From Candidatus Omnitrophota bacterium (GTDB lineage Bacteria; Omnitrophota; Gorgyraeia; Zapsychrales; Zapsychraceae), in the NCBI GenBank assembly GCA_023247445.1, contig JAHFGL010000018.1:1-43213 (forward strand): a DNA stretch of 43,213 nt. The letters run 5' to 3'. The notes below the pieces were generated by a model. The model had not been told where the DNA came from. It saw only the letters and a program-made list of their open reading frames with translations, and did no database searches. Positions 8,575 through 17,225 of the stretch are shown piece after piece. The translations under genes and the position numbers were made by a program. The stretch's first letter is position 1; the number at the start of each line of letters is the position of its first letter.

Positions 8575-9006
8575 ATGGCCATTGTTTATATCGCCCTGGG
8601 GTCAAATCTAGGCCGTCGTGATCAAAACATTCACGAAGCACTATCTTTGCTTGAAAAAAACTCTATCAAGATATCCAAATGCTCAACCACTATCGAGACA
8701 GAACCGGTGGACGGGCCGCCGCAAGGAAAATTTCTAAATGCTGTGGTTGAAGGTGAGACGTTATTATCTCCTTACGAACTACTACGCGTGCTGCAATCAA
8801 TTGAACATGAGCTTGGTCGTGTGCGAACAACTAAAAATGGTCCACGCACAATCGATCTCGACATCCTTCTTTATGATCAACTAACCTTAACGACCGATGA
8901 ATTAACAATCCCACATCCTCGAATGCTCACACGCAATTTTGTTATGATGCCACTTAATGAAATTGCGCCAGCGGTCGTTGAAAGATTAGGCCATGCGCGT
9001 CGTTAA
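8575..9006 (+). CDS. folK: 2-amino-4-hydroxy-6-hydroxymethyldihydropteridine pyrophosphokinase
   Basis: FolK (HPPK) transfers pyrophosphate from ATP to the pterin in folate synthesis. The 143-residue protein has the N-terminal ALGSNLG motif and the strong signature GPRTIDLDILLYD, followed by IPHPRM and RNFVM. It overlaps panC by 14 nt, a pairing of folate and pantothenate genes seen in many bacteria. No Shine-Dalgarno sequence is obvious before the ATG; the upstream gap is mostly REP-like repeat. Confidence 0.95.
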   Translation: MAIVYIALGSNLGRRDQNIHEALSLLEKNSIKISKCSTTIETEPVDGPPQGKFLNAVVEGETLLSPYELLRVLQSIEHELGRVRTTKNGPRTIDLDILLYDQLTLTTDELTIPHPRMLTRNFVMMPLNEIAPAVVERLGHARR

Positions 9007-9838
9007 ATCAATCCAACCACTTCGCCAACTTATTAAACAAGCAAAACAAAAAGGCAAGACCATTGGTTTTGTTCCAACGATGGGCGCGTTGCACGAAGGC
9101 CATGCATCGCTACTCAAAAAATCGCGCAAAGAAAATGATATTTCAATTTTAAGTATATTTATCAATCCAACTCAATTTGGTCCCCATGAAGATTTAAATA
9201 AATATCCTCGAGAATTTAACCACGATCGACGGCTCGCCGAGCAGGGGGGTGTTGATATCCTATTTTATCCGTCGGCAAAAACAATTTACCCGAGAGAGTA
9301 TTTGACATACATCGAAGTTAATGGTATTACTAACCTATTGTGCGGATGCACCCGACCAGGACATTTTAAAGGAGTCACCACAATCGTCGGGAAATTGATC
9401 AACATTATCAATCCCGATTGTATGTATGTTGGACAAAAAGATGCGCAGCAAGCAGTTGTCATAAAGAAGATGGTCAGTGATCTAAATTTCGATGTGGACG
9501 TAAAAGTTTGTCCCATTATCCGAGAACCTGATGGTTTAGCAATGAGCTCACGCAACCGATATCTTTCACCCCAACAACGAAGAGAAGCCCCCATCCTTTC
9601 TCAATCACTCAAAAAAGCTAAAAAAATTATTTCATCCGGAGAGCGTAATCCGCAAAAAATTATCCGCTTGATTACTTCGAACATTAAACAAAACAGCACA
9701 GGTATGATTGAATATATTGAATGTGTTAACGCCGACACGCTAACTCCACTTAAAATACTGACGGGAAATATCCTTGTTGCCTTAGCCGTTAAATTTGGGT
9801 CAACACGACTCATTGACAATATGGTTGTCCGCTCATGA
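8993..9838 (+). CDS. panC: Pantothenate synthetase
   Basis: PanC joins pantoate and beta-alanine with ATP to make pantothenate. The nucleotidyltransferase HIGH-type region is FVPTMGALHEGHASLL (about residues 25-40). FINPTQFGPHEDLNKYPR, GHFKGVTTIV, YVGQKDAQQ and MSSRNRYLS are all family signatures. Length 281 is normal. It starts inside the end of folK and overlaps the next gene by 4 nt, so the three genes are probably translated from one message. Confidence 0.97.
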   Translation: MRVVKSIQPLRQLIKQAKQKGKTIGFVPTMGALHEGHASLLKKSRKENDISILSIFINPTQFGPHEDLNKYPREFNHDRRLAEQGGVDILFYPSAKTIYPREYLTYIEVNGITNLLCGCTRPGHFKGVTTIVGKLINIINPDCMYVGQKDAQQAVVIKKMVSDLNFDVDVKVCPIIREPDGLAMSSRNRYLSPQQRREAPILSQSLKKAKKIISSGERNPQKIIRLITSNIKQNSTGMIEYIECVNADTLTPLKILTGNILVALAVKFGSTRLIDNMVVRS

Positions 9839-10662
9839 GCCGTAAACAAGGGAAATTACGAATTGGGATTGTCGGCTGTGGCGCCATTGGTTCACGGATT
9901 GCCAAAAGTATTCGTACAGATTTAAAGAAGGAATGCCAACTGTCTGGCTTATTTGATATTAAGGGAGAAAAGATTAAAGAACTCGAGAAGAGTTTATCGC
10001 TTAAAGGTATTTCTAAAAAATCTCTGGAAGATTTAATCAAAAGTTGTGATTGCATGGTTGAAGCCGTTAGTGCTGATAATACTAAAGAAATTATTCAAAA
10101 AGCTCTTAAAGCAAAAAAGAGTGTCTTGTGTATGAGCGTTGGTAAACTTCTAAATGCCCCAGAACTTTTTCGTCTCGCTGAAAAAAATAAATGTTCGCTT
10201 TTGCTGCCATCTGGGGCCATTGCAGGCTTAGATGCGATCAAAGCGGCCAGCCTCGTTGGCATAAAAAAAATTACGTTAACAACACGTAAACCTTCAACAG
10301 GATTTCGCGACAATCCTTATTTCCGTCAGAAGGGCATTGATTTATTCAACATTACTAAAGAAACCGTCCTTTTCGATGGAACTGTTGATGAAGCGGTAAA
10401 ACTATTTCCTCAGAATATTAACGTAGCTGCGACACTGGCCTTAGCTTGCCAGGCGAAAGAAAAAATTTCGATTCGTATCCTTACGTCGCCTGATTACACA
10501 ACAAACTCACATGAAATTGACATGCTTGGCGATTTCGGACAGATTACAACTCGAACGAACAACGTTGTTTGTCCGGACAATCCCAAGACAAGTTATCTCG
10601 CTGTTCTTTCAGGAATACAAACGCTTAAACAATTTTGTACTGGCATTTTAATCGGTACATAA
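9835..10662 (+). CDS. nadX: L-aspartate dehydrogenase (DUF108/NadX family)
   Basis: The 275-residue protein has a Rossmann motif GIVGCGAIGSRI near the N-terminus, VEAVSADNTKE, SVGKLL, LPSGAIAGLDAIKAA and the C-terminal NSHEIDMLGDFGQ. These fit the aspartate dehydrogenase family, which oxidises aspartate with NAD(P) to iminoaspartate, the substrate for NadA in NAD synthesis. It overlaps panC by 4 nt. No nadA or nadC is in the window, so a role in NAD synthesis is inferred from the family only. The gene symbol is less certain than the family. Confidence 0.82.
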   Translation: MSRKQGKLRIGIVGCGAIGSRIAKSIRTDLKKECQLSGLFDIKGEKIKELEKSLSLKGISKKSLEDLIKSCDCMVEAVSADNTKEIIQKALKAKKSVLCMSVGKLLNAPELFRLAEKNKCSLLLPSGAIAGLDAIKAASLVGIKKITLTTRKPSTGFRDNPYFRQKGIDLFNITKETVLFDGTVDEAVKLFPQNINVAATLALACQAKEKISIRILTSPDYTTNSHEIDMLGDFGQITTRTNNVVCPDNPKTSYLAVLSGIQTLKQFCTGILIGT

Positions 10663-10689
10663 AATGAACAAGAAAGGAGGAAACACAAC

Positions 10690-10938
10690 ATGATGAAGAA
10701 AGTCGCTAAAGTCGGTATCAAGAAAGAAAAAGGTTATCTCTATTTCGTTGACAAGAATGGAGACGTCTCCTGTGCTATGATGGCACGTGGTAACAAAAAA
10801 GGGGGAAAACCAAAGAAGGTAGCTAAGGTTGGTGTAAAAAAAGAATCAGGTTACCTCTATTTCATTGACAAAGCAGGTGACATTTCTTGCGCCAAGATGG
10901 TCCGAGGCGGTAAGAAAAAGGCTAAAAAAAGAAAGTAA
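10690..10938 (+). CDS. Small lysine-rich protein made of two tandem 39-residue units
   Basis: I do not recognise this 82-residue protein. Residues 3-41 and 42-80 are two copies of one unit: KKVAKVG-[IV]-KKE-x-GYLYF-[VI]-DK-x-GD-[VI]-SCA-x-M-x-RG. Each unit has one cysteine in SCA and a basic tail (KKGGK, KKKAKKRK). There is no signal peptide or membrane helix. The ribosome site AAGAAAGGAGG is the strongest in the window, so high expression is likely. A 15-bp hairpin follows the gene. The alternation of strand-like GYLYF/DVSCA and basic segments suggests a small beta unit that could bind nucleic acid or pair through cysteines; this is inference. Confidence 0.75.
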   Translation: MMKKVAKVGIKKEKGYLYFVDKNGDVSCAMMARGNKKGGKPKKVAKVGVKKESGYLYFIDKAGDISCAKMVRGGKKKAKKRK

Positions 10939-10960
10939 ATTGGCCTTATAAACAAATACG

Positions 10961-11012
10961 ACAGCCCTTGACATTCCAGGCTAACGCTGAAAATGTCAGG
11001 GGCTGTTGATTT
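10961..11012 (+). terminator. Strong hairpin after the twin-repeat protein, probable terminator
   Basis: ACAGCCCTTGACATT (10961-10975) pairs with AATGTCAGGGGCTGT (10992-11006) over 15 positions with a single G-U wobble and a 16-nt loop. TGATTTAT follows rather than a clean U run. It ends the folK-panC-nadX-small-protein message before uvrA. Confidence 0.7.
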
Positions 11013-11014
11013 AT

Positions 11015-11127
11015 AAATTCCAAACTACAAGCACCAAATCACAAACAATAAATAAATTTCAAATCACAAACATTGATATTTGAAATTTTGGTCATTGAAA
11101 TTGTGTATTGTTTGGTATTTGGAATTT
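11015..11127. repeat. Heptad-periodic imperfect inverted repeat array 3 (AAATNCC type)
   Basis: The left arm reads AAATTCC, AAACTAC, AAGCACC, AAATCAC, AAACAAT. The right arm, reverse complemented, reads AAATTCC, AAATACC, AAACAAT. A second inner pair (AAATTTCAAAT / ATTTGAAATT) lies in the centre. It occupies the gap before uvrA. The track's uvrA start at 11073 lies inside this array and is false. Confidence 0.78.
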
Positions 11128-11147
11128 GTATATTGGAGAATGAAAAT

Positions 11148-13946
11148 ATGCAATCCGAATTTATTACAATCCGCGGGGCCAAAGAGCACAATCTCAAAAA
11201 CCTCGATCTAAAAATTCCCCGCAATCAATTTGTGGTTGTGACCGGATTAAGTGGTTCGGGAAAATCATCGCTGGCGTTTGATACCATTTACGCCGAGGGT
11301 CAGCGCCGTTATGTCGAAAGCTTATCCGCCTATGCCCGCCAATTCCTAGAGCAACTGCAAAAGCCAAACGTTGAATATATTGAAGGCTTATCGCCAACGA
11401 TTTCAATTGAACAAAAGACAACAAGCCGTAATCCGCGATCGACGGTCGCGACTCAAACAGAGATTAATGATTATTTACGTTTACTTTTTGCACGCGTCGG
11501 AACGCCGCATTGCTATGAGTGCGGCAAAAAAATTGAACGCCAGACAACCCAAGAGATCGTTGAACAGATTCTAGAGCTTCCGCAAGAAACTCAAATCACA
11601 CTCTTAGCGCCGCTAATCCGTGGACGAAAAGGGGAATATCGAAATATCGGCAGCCAGGTAGCGAAGGCTGGCTTTGCCCGAATAAGAGTTAATGGCAAAA
11701 TCCAAGATGTTAATGAAAAAATAAAATTAGATAAATACAAAACTCATAACATCGAAGTAGTAGTCGATCGACTCACAATCAAGCCCACCGTTAAAAAGCG
11801 TCTGACTGATTCCATTGAAACGGCTATTAAAACAGGCAATGGTCTAATGATCGTCGATTTTGACGGCAAGATGGCTGAAAGAATTTTTAGTGAACAATAT
11901 GCCTGTATTGACTGTGGGACAAACATTTCAGAGATCGAACCACGAACATTTTCATTCAACTCACCGTACGGCGCCTGTCCTGGATGTAACGGCCTTGGAA
12001 CAAAAATGGAAATCGATCCCGAAATCCTTGTTCCTGACAACGCTAAACCATGGATCTACGCGGTGGCTCCAGGAAAAATGACACATCGTGGATACTTAAT
12101 GTATTACCGAGCGGTGATGCGAGAATTAGGGCGCGCCTACAAAGTTGATCACGAAAAGCCATATAAAGATTTATCAAATTCATTTAAGAAAATTGTCCTG
12201 CACGGATCCGATGACGTAATCTGGGGAAAACCTTATGAAGGAGTCATTAATTATTTAGAACGGATGTTTCGCGAAACCGATAATGATTGGCTTAAGGATG
12301 AGATCACAAAATACATGTCGGTTCTGCCATGCCCAACGTGCCAAGGGTCGCGTCTAAAAAAAGAAAGTCTGGCGGTTAAAATCCAAAATTTGAATATCGC
12401 GCAGCTGACATCCGTTTCCATTAAAGAAGCTAAAGATTTTTTCACAAATTTAAATTTCACCAAAGATAAAAAAGCAATCAGTGAACAAATCTTAAAAGAA
12501 ATTCTACGTCGTCTAGATTTTTGTATCGATGTCGGACTCGAATACTTAACGCTCGATCGAAAGAGCGCGACACTTTCCGGTGGCGAGGCAGAACGCATCC
12601 GCCTGGCCACACAAGTTGGGTCGGGCTTAGTCGGTGTCATCTATATCCTTGATGAGCCTAGTATCGGACTGCATCAACGCGATAATGATCGATTATTACT
12701 AACACTTCATGCCTTGCGTGATTTAGGAAACACTTTGATTGTTGTCGAACATGATGAAGATACTATTCGTAAATCTGATTATGTAATCGATCTTGGTCCG
12801 GGGGCGGGTGAACACGGAGGAGAAATCATTTACGCCGGAGATGTGGATGGATTATTAAAGTGTAAAAAATCTTTAACCGGTCAATACTTAAACGGTGAAC
12901 TTAAAATACCTGTTCCGCAAAAACGCCGGGCAATCGACAAAACGAAACAACTAAAAATTTCTGGCGCACAGGCGCACAATTTAAAAAATATCGATGTTTC
13001 GTTTCCTTTGGGAACATTTATTTGTATTTCAGGGGTTTCTGGTTCTGGCAAATCAACGCTCGTTGATGAAGTTTTATATAAAGCCTTGGCGCAAAAATTT
13101 TATCAGGCGCGTGAAAAGCCAGGAAAGCATAAAAAAATTGAGGGGATGGAGCACATCGACAAAGTCATTGTTGTTGATCAATCGCCCATCGGACGAACGC
13201 CGCGCTCAAATCCAGCAACGTACACGGGTGTGTTTAGCCACATTCGCGATATTTTCAGTCAACTGCCCGAGTCTAAAATGCGCGGCTATAAACCCGGCCG
13301 GTTTAGTTTCAATGTCAAAGGCGGACGCTGCGAAGCCTGCGGTGGTGATGGGATTCGAAAAATTGAAATGCACTTTTTACCAGATGTTTATGTAGAATGC
13401 GAAATCTGCCATGGCAAACGTTTTACCGAGCAAACCTTGGAAGTCCAATTTAAAGGAAAAAATATTGCTGATGTTCTTAATCTTTCGGTCGTTGAGGCGC
13501 TTAACATTTTTGAGAATGTTCCGCGGATCAGAAATGTTTTAGAAACATTAAATGATGTTGGACTAGGTTATATTAAACTTGGCCAACAAGCGACGACGCT
13601 TTCTGGAGGAGAGGCACAACGCGTTAAATTAGCTAGCGAATTATGCAAACAGGCCACCGGCCAGACATTTTATATCTTAGATGAACCTACGACAGGGCTA
13701 CATTTTGCTGATGTCCACAAGTTGCTGGAGGTTTTGCAACGCCTCGTTGATCGCGGCAATACAGTTCTGGTCATTGAACACAATTTAGAAATTATAAAAA
13801 ATGCTGACTACATCATCGACTTAGGTCCTGAAGGAGGCGATCAGGGAGGCAAGGTTATTTTTGCCGGTTCTCCTGAAGAACTCATCAAACAAAAATCTTC
13901 CTATACTGCTCAATATCTAAAAAGTTTTTTAAAGACAACTAACTAA
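11148..13946 (+). CDS. uvrA: Excinuclease ABC subunit A
   Basis: UvrA is the damage-recognition ATPase of nucleotide excision repair. The 932-residue protein has two ABC cassettes: Walker A GLSGSGKS (33-40) and GVSGSGKS in the second half. Both signature loops (LSGGEAERIRLA, LSGGEAQRVKLA) and both DEPSIGLH/DEPTTGLH Walker B regions are present. Zinc-binding pairs are seen in CIDCG...CPGCNG, and CEACGG...CEICHG in the second cassette. I place the start at ATG 11148 (MQSEFITIRG) after TTGGAGAA, since the track's extra 25 residues come from the upstream repeat. It stands as a single gene. Confidence 0.97.
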   Translation: MQSEFITIRGAKEHNLKNLDLKIPRNQFVVVTGLSGSGKSSLAFDTIYAEGQRRYVESLSAYARQFLEQLQKPNVEYIEGLSPTISIEQKTTSRNPRSTVATQTEINDYLRLLFARVGTPHCYECGKKIERQTTQEIVEQILELPQETQITLLAPLIRGRKGEYRNIGSQVAKAGFARIRVNGKIQDVNEKIKLDKYKTHNIEVVVDRLTIKPTVKKRLTDSIETAIKTGNGLMIVDFDGKMAERIFSEQYACIDCGTNISEIEPRTFSFNSPYGACPGCNGLGTKMEIDPEILVPDNAKPWIYAVAPGKMTHRGYLMYYRAVMRELGRAYKVDHEKPYKDLSNSFKKIVLHGSDDVIWGKPYEGVINYLERMFRETDNDWLKDEITKYMSVLPCPTCQGSRLKKESLAVKIQNLNIAQLTSVSIKEAKDFFTNLNFTKDKKAISEQILKEILRRLDFCIDVGLEYLTLDRKSATLSGGEAERIRLATQVGSGLVGVIYILDEPSIGLHQRDNDRLLLTLHALRDLGNTLIVVEHDEDTIRKSDYVIDLGPGAGEHGGEIIYAGDVDGLLKCKKSLTGQYLNGELKIPVPQKRRAIDKTKQLKISGAQAHNLKNIDVSFPLGTFICISGVSGSGKSTLVDEVLYKALAQKFYQAREKPGKHKKIEGMEHIDKVIVVDQSPIGRTPRSNPATYTGVFSHIRDIFSQLPESKMRGYKPGRFSFNVKGGRCEACGGDGIRKIEMHFLPDVYVECEICHGKRFTEQTLEVQFKGKNIADVLNLSVVEALNIFENVPRIRNVLETLNDVGLGYIKLGQQATTLSGGEAQRVKLASELCKQATGQTFYILDEPTTGLHFADVHKLLEVLQRLVDRGNTVLVIEHNLEIIKNADYIIDLGPEGGDQGGKVIFAGSPEELIKQKSSYTAQYLKSFLKTTN

Positions 13947-13954
13947 AAAAATCC

Positions 13955-13963
13955 TGATATAAT
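13955..13963 (+). promoter_or_regulatory. Extended -10 promoter element upstream of the TPR gene
   Basis: TGATATAAT matches an extended -10 (TGn-TATAAT). It lies 7 nt before ATG 13971, so a transcript would begin at or next to that codon. No good -35 is seen, as is usual with extended -10 promoters. It would start the TPR-exb transcript. Confidence 0.5.
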
Positions 13964-13991
13964 AACCGCCATGTTTCATATAAAAACTCTC

Positions 13992-14060
13992 CGTCATTCT
14001 AAACGCAGTGAAGAATCTAAAAATATAATTGAGATCCTTCGGCTTCGCCTCAGGATGACG
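13992..14060. repeat. REP-like palindromic element 2, reaching into the TPR gene start
   Basis: CGTCATTCT on the left is inverted against AGGATGACG on the right. The centre has GAATCT / GAGATCC. The right end contains the ATG used as the probable start of the TPR protein. Read as protein it gives the REP-type peptide RHSKRSEESK and ILRLRLRMT. Confidence 0.8.
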
Positions 14061-16535
14061 AAGCAAATTCTATCAGTCCTCATAATTCTTTTCCTCCTAG
14101 GATTAAACTGCATTCCCACAATCAATGCCCAACAGGATGACAATGAATTATTTCTAGTCGCTGAAAAAGCATTTGAAGATGGATTCTATGATGTGGCCAT
14201 GCGTTATATTGAGCAGCTTCTACAAAAGAATCCACAGACACAAAGACGCGTTCAAGCCAATCTTCTCTTAGGCCAATGCTATTTCTTTAAAAGCGAATAT
14301 CTAAAGGCCTATGATGTTTTCCAAAGCCTTTTGTCCTATTCAGAGTATAAAGACGCAACGCTATACTGGTTGGGAGAAACTTATTTAAAGGGATCTGACT
14401 ATAAGCAAGCCGCAAAACAATATCGTGAGCTCATCGACAGATTTCCTGATTCCTCTTATGTGCCACAGGCTTACTATTCGCTCGGATGGTCATATTTTGA
14501 AGAAAATAATTTTAAAGAGGCCAAAGAGGCCTTTATTGGACTGGTCAAAAAATATGCCAAGCACCAATTAGCCGAAGATGCTTATTTCAAGTTAGGAGAA
14601 ATCGAACATAATCTTCATAATTATGAAAATGCCGTTGGGTTTTTTAAAGATTTTATTATTAATTATCCACAATCGCATCGTCATGCGGAAGCTTACTTCT
14701 ATATAGGGGAATCGTATTATTATTTAACCGATACACTCAATGCGATTAGTTATTATGCCAAAGCCGCCGAAATTGCCTATGATAACAAACTGACCCTCAT
14801 GGCCAAAGTCAGCTTAGGTTGGTGTTATTTAAAATTAGAAAAATTCCAGCTGGCCCAGCAATACTTTGATGAAGCTTTAAAATTATCTCAAGAAAAAGGA
14901 ATCCTCTCTGATGATGTCTACTTAGGAATGGCCAACCTTTACACAGAAACAAAAGATTATCAGAAAGCTCGCGATGCCTACAATCAACTCATTGAAAGAT
15001 TTCCTAACAGCCACCGTCTTGCCGAGGCTTATTTAGGAAAAGCCAATACGCATTATCTATTAGAAGATTATGAAAATGCCATCAAAACATATCGGACCAT
15101 TATTAACAAATTTTCTGCAAATAATAATTATCAAGAAACACTCGAGAAGGCCTATTTTGGATTAGCCTGGTCGTATCTAAAAATAGGCAATATCGACTTG
15201 TCTGTTGAGACCTTTAAAACGATTAAAGATCAAAGTGAAAACAAAACAGTCAAAATTAGCGCTTTGACCCAAATTGCCGATGCCTATCAAGATGTTGGTC
15301 AGCTAGAAAAAGCCATTGATATTTATGATCAAATTCTTCGCGATTATTCTGATAGTCCGTACACCGATTACGCTCAATACCGCCAAGGAATCGCTCTTCT
15401 TAAAATGGATAAAACAGAAATGGCAACGTTATCCTTCCAAAGTTTAAAAACAAATTTCCCCAATAGTAAATATTTAACCGATGCCAAATACTATTTGGCT
15501 GTCGCTTATTTTAAAAAAGGAGACTGGGTTAGCACAAAAGAGCAGGTCCAAGAATTCATGAAAAATTTGCCAAATACCAATGAGTTTTTACCAGAAGCAC
15601 AGTATATCCTTGGCCTGTCTTATTTTAATTTAAATGAATTTGAAAAAGCACTAAATACGTTTCAAAGCATCATAAAGAATTATCCAGAACAAACCGCTTT
15701 AGTTAAGAATTCAGAAATCAATATCGCCAAATGTTTTTATAAACTTGGGAATATTAAAGAAGGCTTGGCAAAATTTAAATTCATTATTAGCAAATATCCA
15801 AAATCAGACATTGCGCAAGAAGCGCTAATCTATGTCGGAGATCACTACCTTGAATCATCTGATTACGACAACGCGATCGTTTCTTATCAACAATTTATTA
15901 ATAATTTTCCAGGCAGTAGTAAACTCAATCTCGTTCGTTATGAACTGGGTCAAGCCTATTTAGGGAAAGATGAATATGATCAAGCCATTAATATTCTAAA
16001 ACTTATTGATGATCCGAAACAAGCTGAGTTATATGCGAAAGCGAAACTCGCGATTGCTGACATTTTTTCTAAGAAACTCGACCCTGAATCAACAATTGAG
16101 ACTTATCAAAATATTATTACAACATCACCAGAATTTAAACGTGATGCCTTCGTTAAAATTGCCCAAGTCAACAAACTAAATAAAGCCTATGACAAAGCCA
16201 TGGAGGCTTATCAATCAGCTTTAAAATCTGAAAAAGGTTCAAGTCAGACAGAAAATTTTGAAATTCAATTTCAAATGGGAGATACGTATGAACTGGCTCA
16301 TCAAACCAAAGAAGCCATTGATACGTATTTAAAAATACCTTATCTCTATCCCCAAGAATTATCATTAATCATCAAAGCTTATTTAAGAATTGCACGTTTG
16401 TTTGAAGATAACGAGCAGTGGGAAGAGGCGAAGACAACATATCAAAAAATTCTCACCTACAATACGGAAGAGTCTAAGTTTGCTCAAGAACGTCTAGAGT
16501 GGATCAATAATACGATAAAGTTATTAAAGAATTAG
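14055..16535 (+). CDS. Secreted multi-TPR protein of an ExbB/ExbD module
   Basis: This is an 826-residue protein with a signal peptide (hydrophobic core about residues 4-18, cut probably after INA near residue 25) and then TPR or TPR-like repeats to the end. Examples are ADAYQDVGQLEKAIDIYDQI and EKAYFGLAWSYLKIG. It resembles YbgF/BamD-type periplasmic TPR proteins but is far longer. It leads a run with ExbB and ExbD, so it may be the periplasmic partner of a proton-driven complex. The start is either ATG 14055, inside the REP-like element, or ATG 13971 next to the extended -10. There is no other ATG, GTG or TTG before the hydrophobic core, and neither has a Shine-Dalgarno sequence. Confidence 0.82.
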   Translation: MTKQILSVLIILFLLGLNCIPTINAQQDDNELFLVAEKAFEDGFYDVAMRYIEQLLQKNPQTQRRVQANLLLGQCYFFKSEYLKAYDVFQSLLSYSEYKDATLYWLGETYLKGSDYKQAAKQYRELIDRFPDSSYVPQAYYSLGWSYFEENNFKEAKEAFIGLVKKYAKHQLAEDAYFKLGEIEHNLHNYENAVGFFKDFIINYPQSHRHAEAYFYIGESYYYLTDTLNAISYYAKAAEIAYDNKLTLMAKVSLGWCYLKLEKFQLAQQYFDEALKLSQEKGILSDDVYLGMANLYTETKDYQKARDAYNQLIERFPNSHRLAEAYLGKANTHYLLEDYENAIKTYRTIINKFSANNNYQETLEKAYFGLAWSYLKIGNIDLSVETFKTIKDQSENKTVKISALTQIADAYQDVGQLEKAIDIYDQILRDYSDSPYTDYAQYRQGIALLKMDKTEMATLSFQSLKTNFPNSKYLTDAKYYLAVAYFKKGDWVSTKEQVQEFMKNLPNTNEFLPEAQYILGLSYFNLNEFEKALNTFQSIIKNYPEQTALVKNSEINIAKCFYKLGNIKEGLAKFKFIISKYPKSDIAQEALIYVGDHYLESSDYDNAIVSYQQFINNFPGSSKLNLVRYELGQAYLGKDEYDQAINILKLIDDPKQAELYAKAKLAIADIFSKKLDPESTIETYQNIITTSPEFKRDAFVKIAQVNKLNKAYDKAMEAYQSALKSEKGSSQTENFEIQFQMGDTYELAHQTKEAIDTYLKIPYLYPQELSLIIKAYLRIARLFEDNEQWEEAKTTYQKILTYNTEESKFAQERLEWINNTIKLLKN

Positions 16536-16544
16536 GAGGATTGT

Positions 16545-17219
16545 ATGGGCAGTGGTCTTTGGGGGATGTCAGCTTGGGATTTTATTAAAGCGGGGGGACC
16601 GCTTTTAATCCCAATTTTATTATGTTCATTTTTTGCTCTCGGTATTTTTATCGAAAAAATTTCTTATTTTGCCAGTATAAAAACGGATGTCGTTCTATTA
16701 AAAAAGAGGGTATTTGATTTAATCAAAAACAATCAAATTATCGAAGCCATCAAGCTCTGCGAATCTGACCGTTCTGCCGTTGCAAAAATCCTAAAAGCTG
16801 GTCTCTTAAAATTTGGATCCTCCCGGGAAGATATTAAAGAAAGTATAGAAGCTGTTAGTTTACTTGAAATTCCAAAATTAGAGATACGCTTAGGGGCTTT
16901 AGCAACAATTGCCCACATTAGTCCACTCCTAGGCTTATTAGGAACAGTGGCCGGGATGACATCGATTTTTCATACCATTCAAATACGCGCGGCTTCTTTA
17001 AATCCTGTAACCTCCGGTGATTTAGCAGGAGGGATCTATGAGGCTCTATTAACGACGATTGCTGGACTCATGGTTGCAATCCCTGCTTTTATCGCTTACA
17101 ACTACTGTATCGCTCGAACGAATCATATCATTTTAGAGATGGAGCGTGTGGCAACGGAGTTAGTTAACTTAATGCATCACATATCAGAAGCTAATAGCGG
17201 GGCCCAAGTAATCGAATAG
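16545..17219 (+). CDS. MotA/TolQ/ExbB proton-channel family protein
   Basis: ExbB/TolQ proteins form the pentameric inner-membrane ring that uses proton flow to drive TonB- or TolA-like partners. The 224-residue protein has an N-terminal helix (PLLIPILLCSFFALGIFI), a cytoplasmic region, and two C-terminal helices in SPLLGLLGTVAGMTSIF and LLTTIAGLMVAIPAFIAY. The GLLGTVxGM and TIAGLxVAIP motifs are diagnostic. A strong AGGAGG site precedes the ATG. ExbD follows after 6 nt. I cannot tell ExbB from TolQ by sequence, and no pal or tolB is present, so I leave the symbol empty. Confidence 0.93.
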   Translation: MGSGLWGMSAWDFIKAGGPLLIPILLCSFFALGIFIEKISYFASIKTDVVLLKKRVFDLIKNNQIIEAIKLCESDRSAVAKILKAGLLKFGSSREDIKESIEAVSLLEIPKLEIRLGALATIAHISPLLGLLGTVAGMTSIFHTIQIRAASLNPVTSGDLAGGIYEALLTTIAGLMVAIPAFIAYNYCIARTNHIILEMERVATELVNLMHHISEANSGAQVIE

Positions 17220-17225
17220 TTACCC

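Noticed and set aside
11073-11147. 25-residue N-terminal extension of UvrA
   Set aside because: It is coded by the upstream heptad array; MQSEFITIRG after TTGGAGAA is the normal start.
16545-17219. Flagellar stator MotA
   Set aside because: The gene is short, has the TolQ/ExbB motifs and is followed by ExbD, not MotB; no flagellar genes are near.
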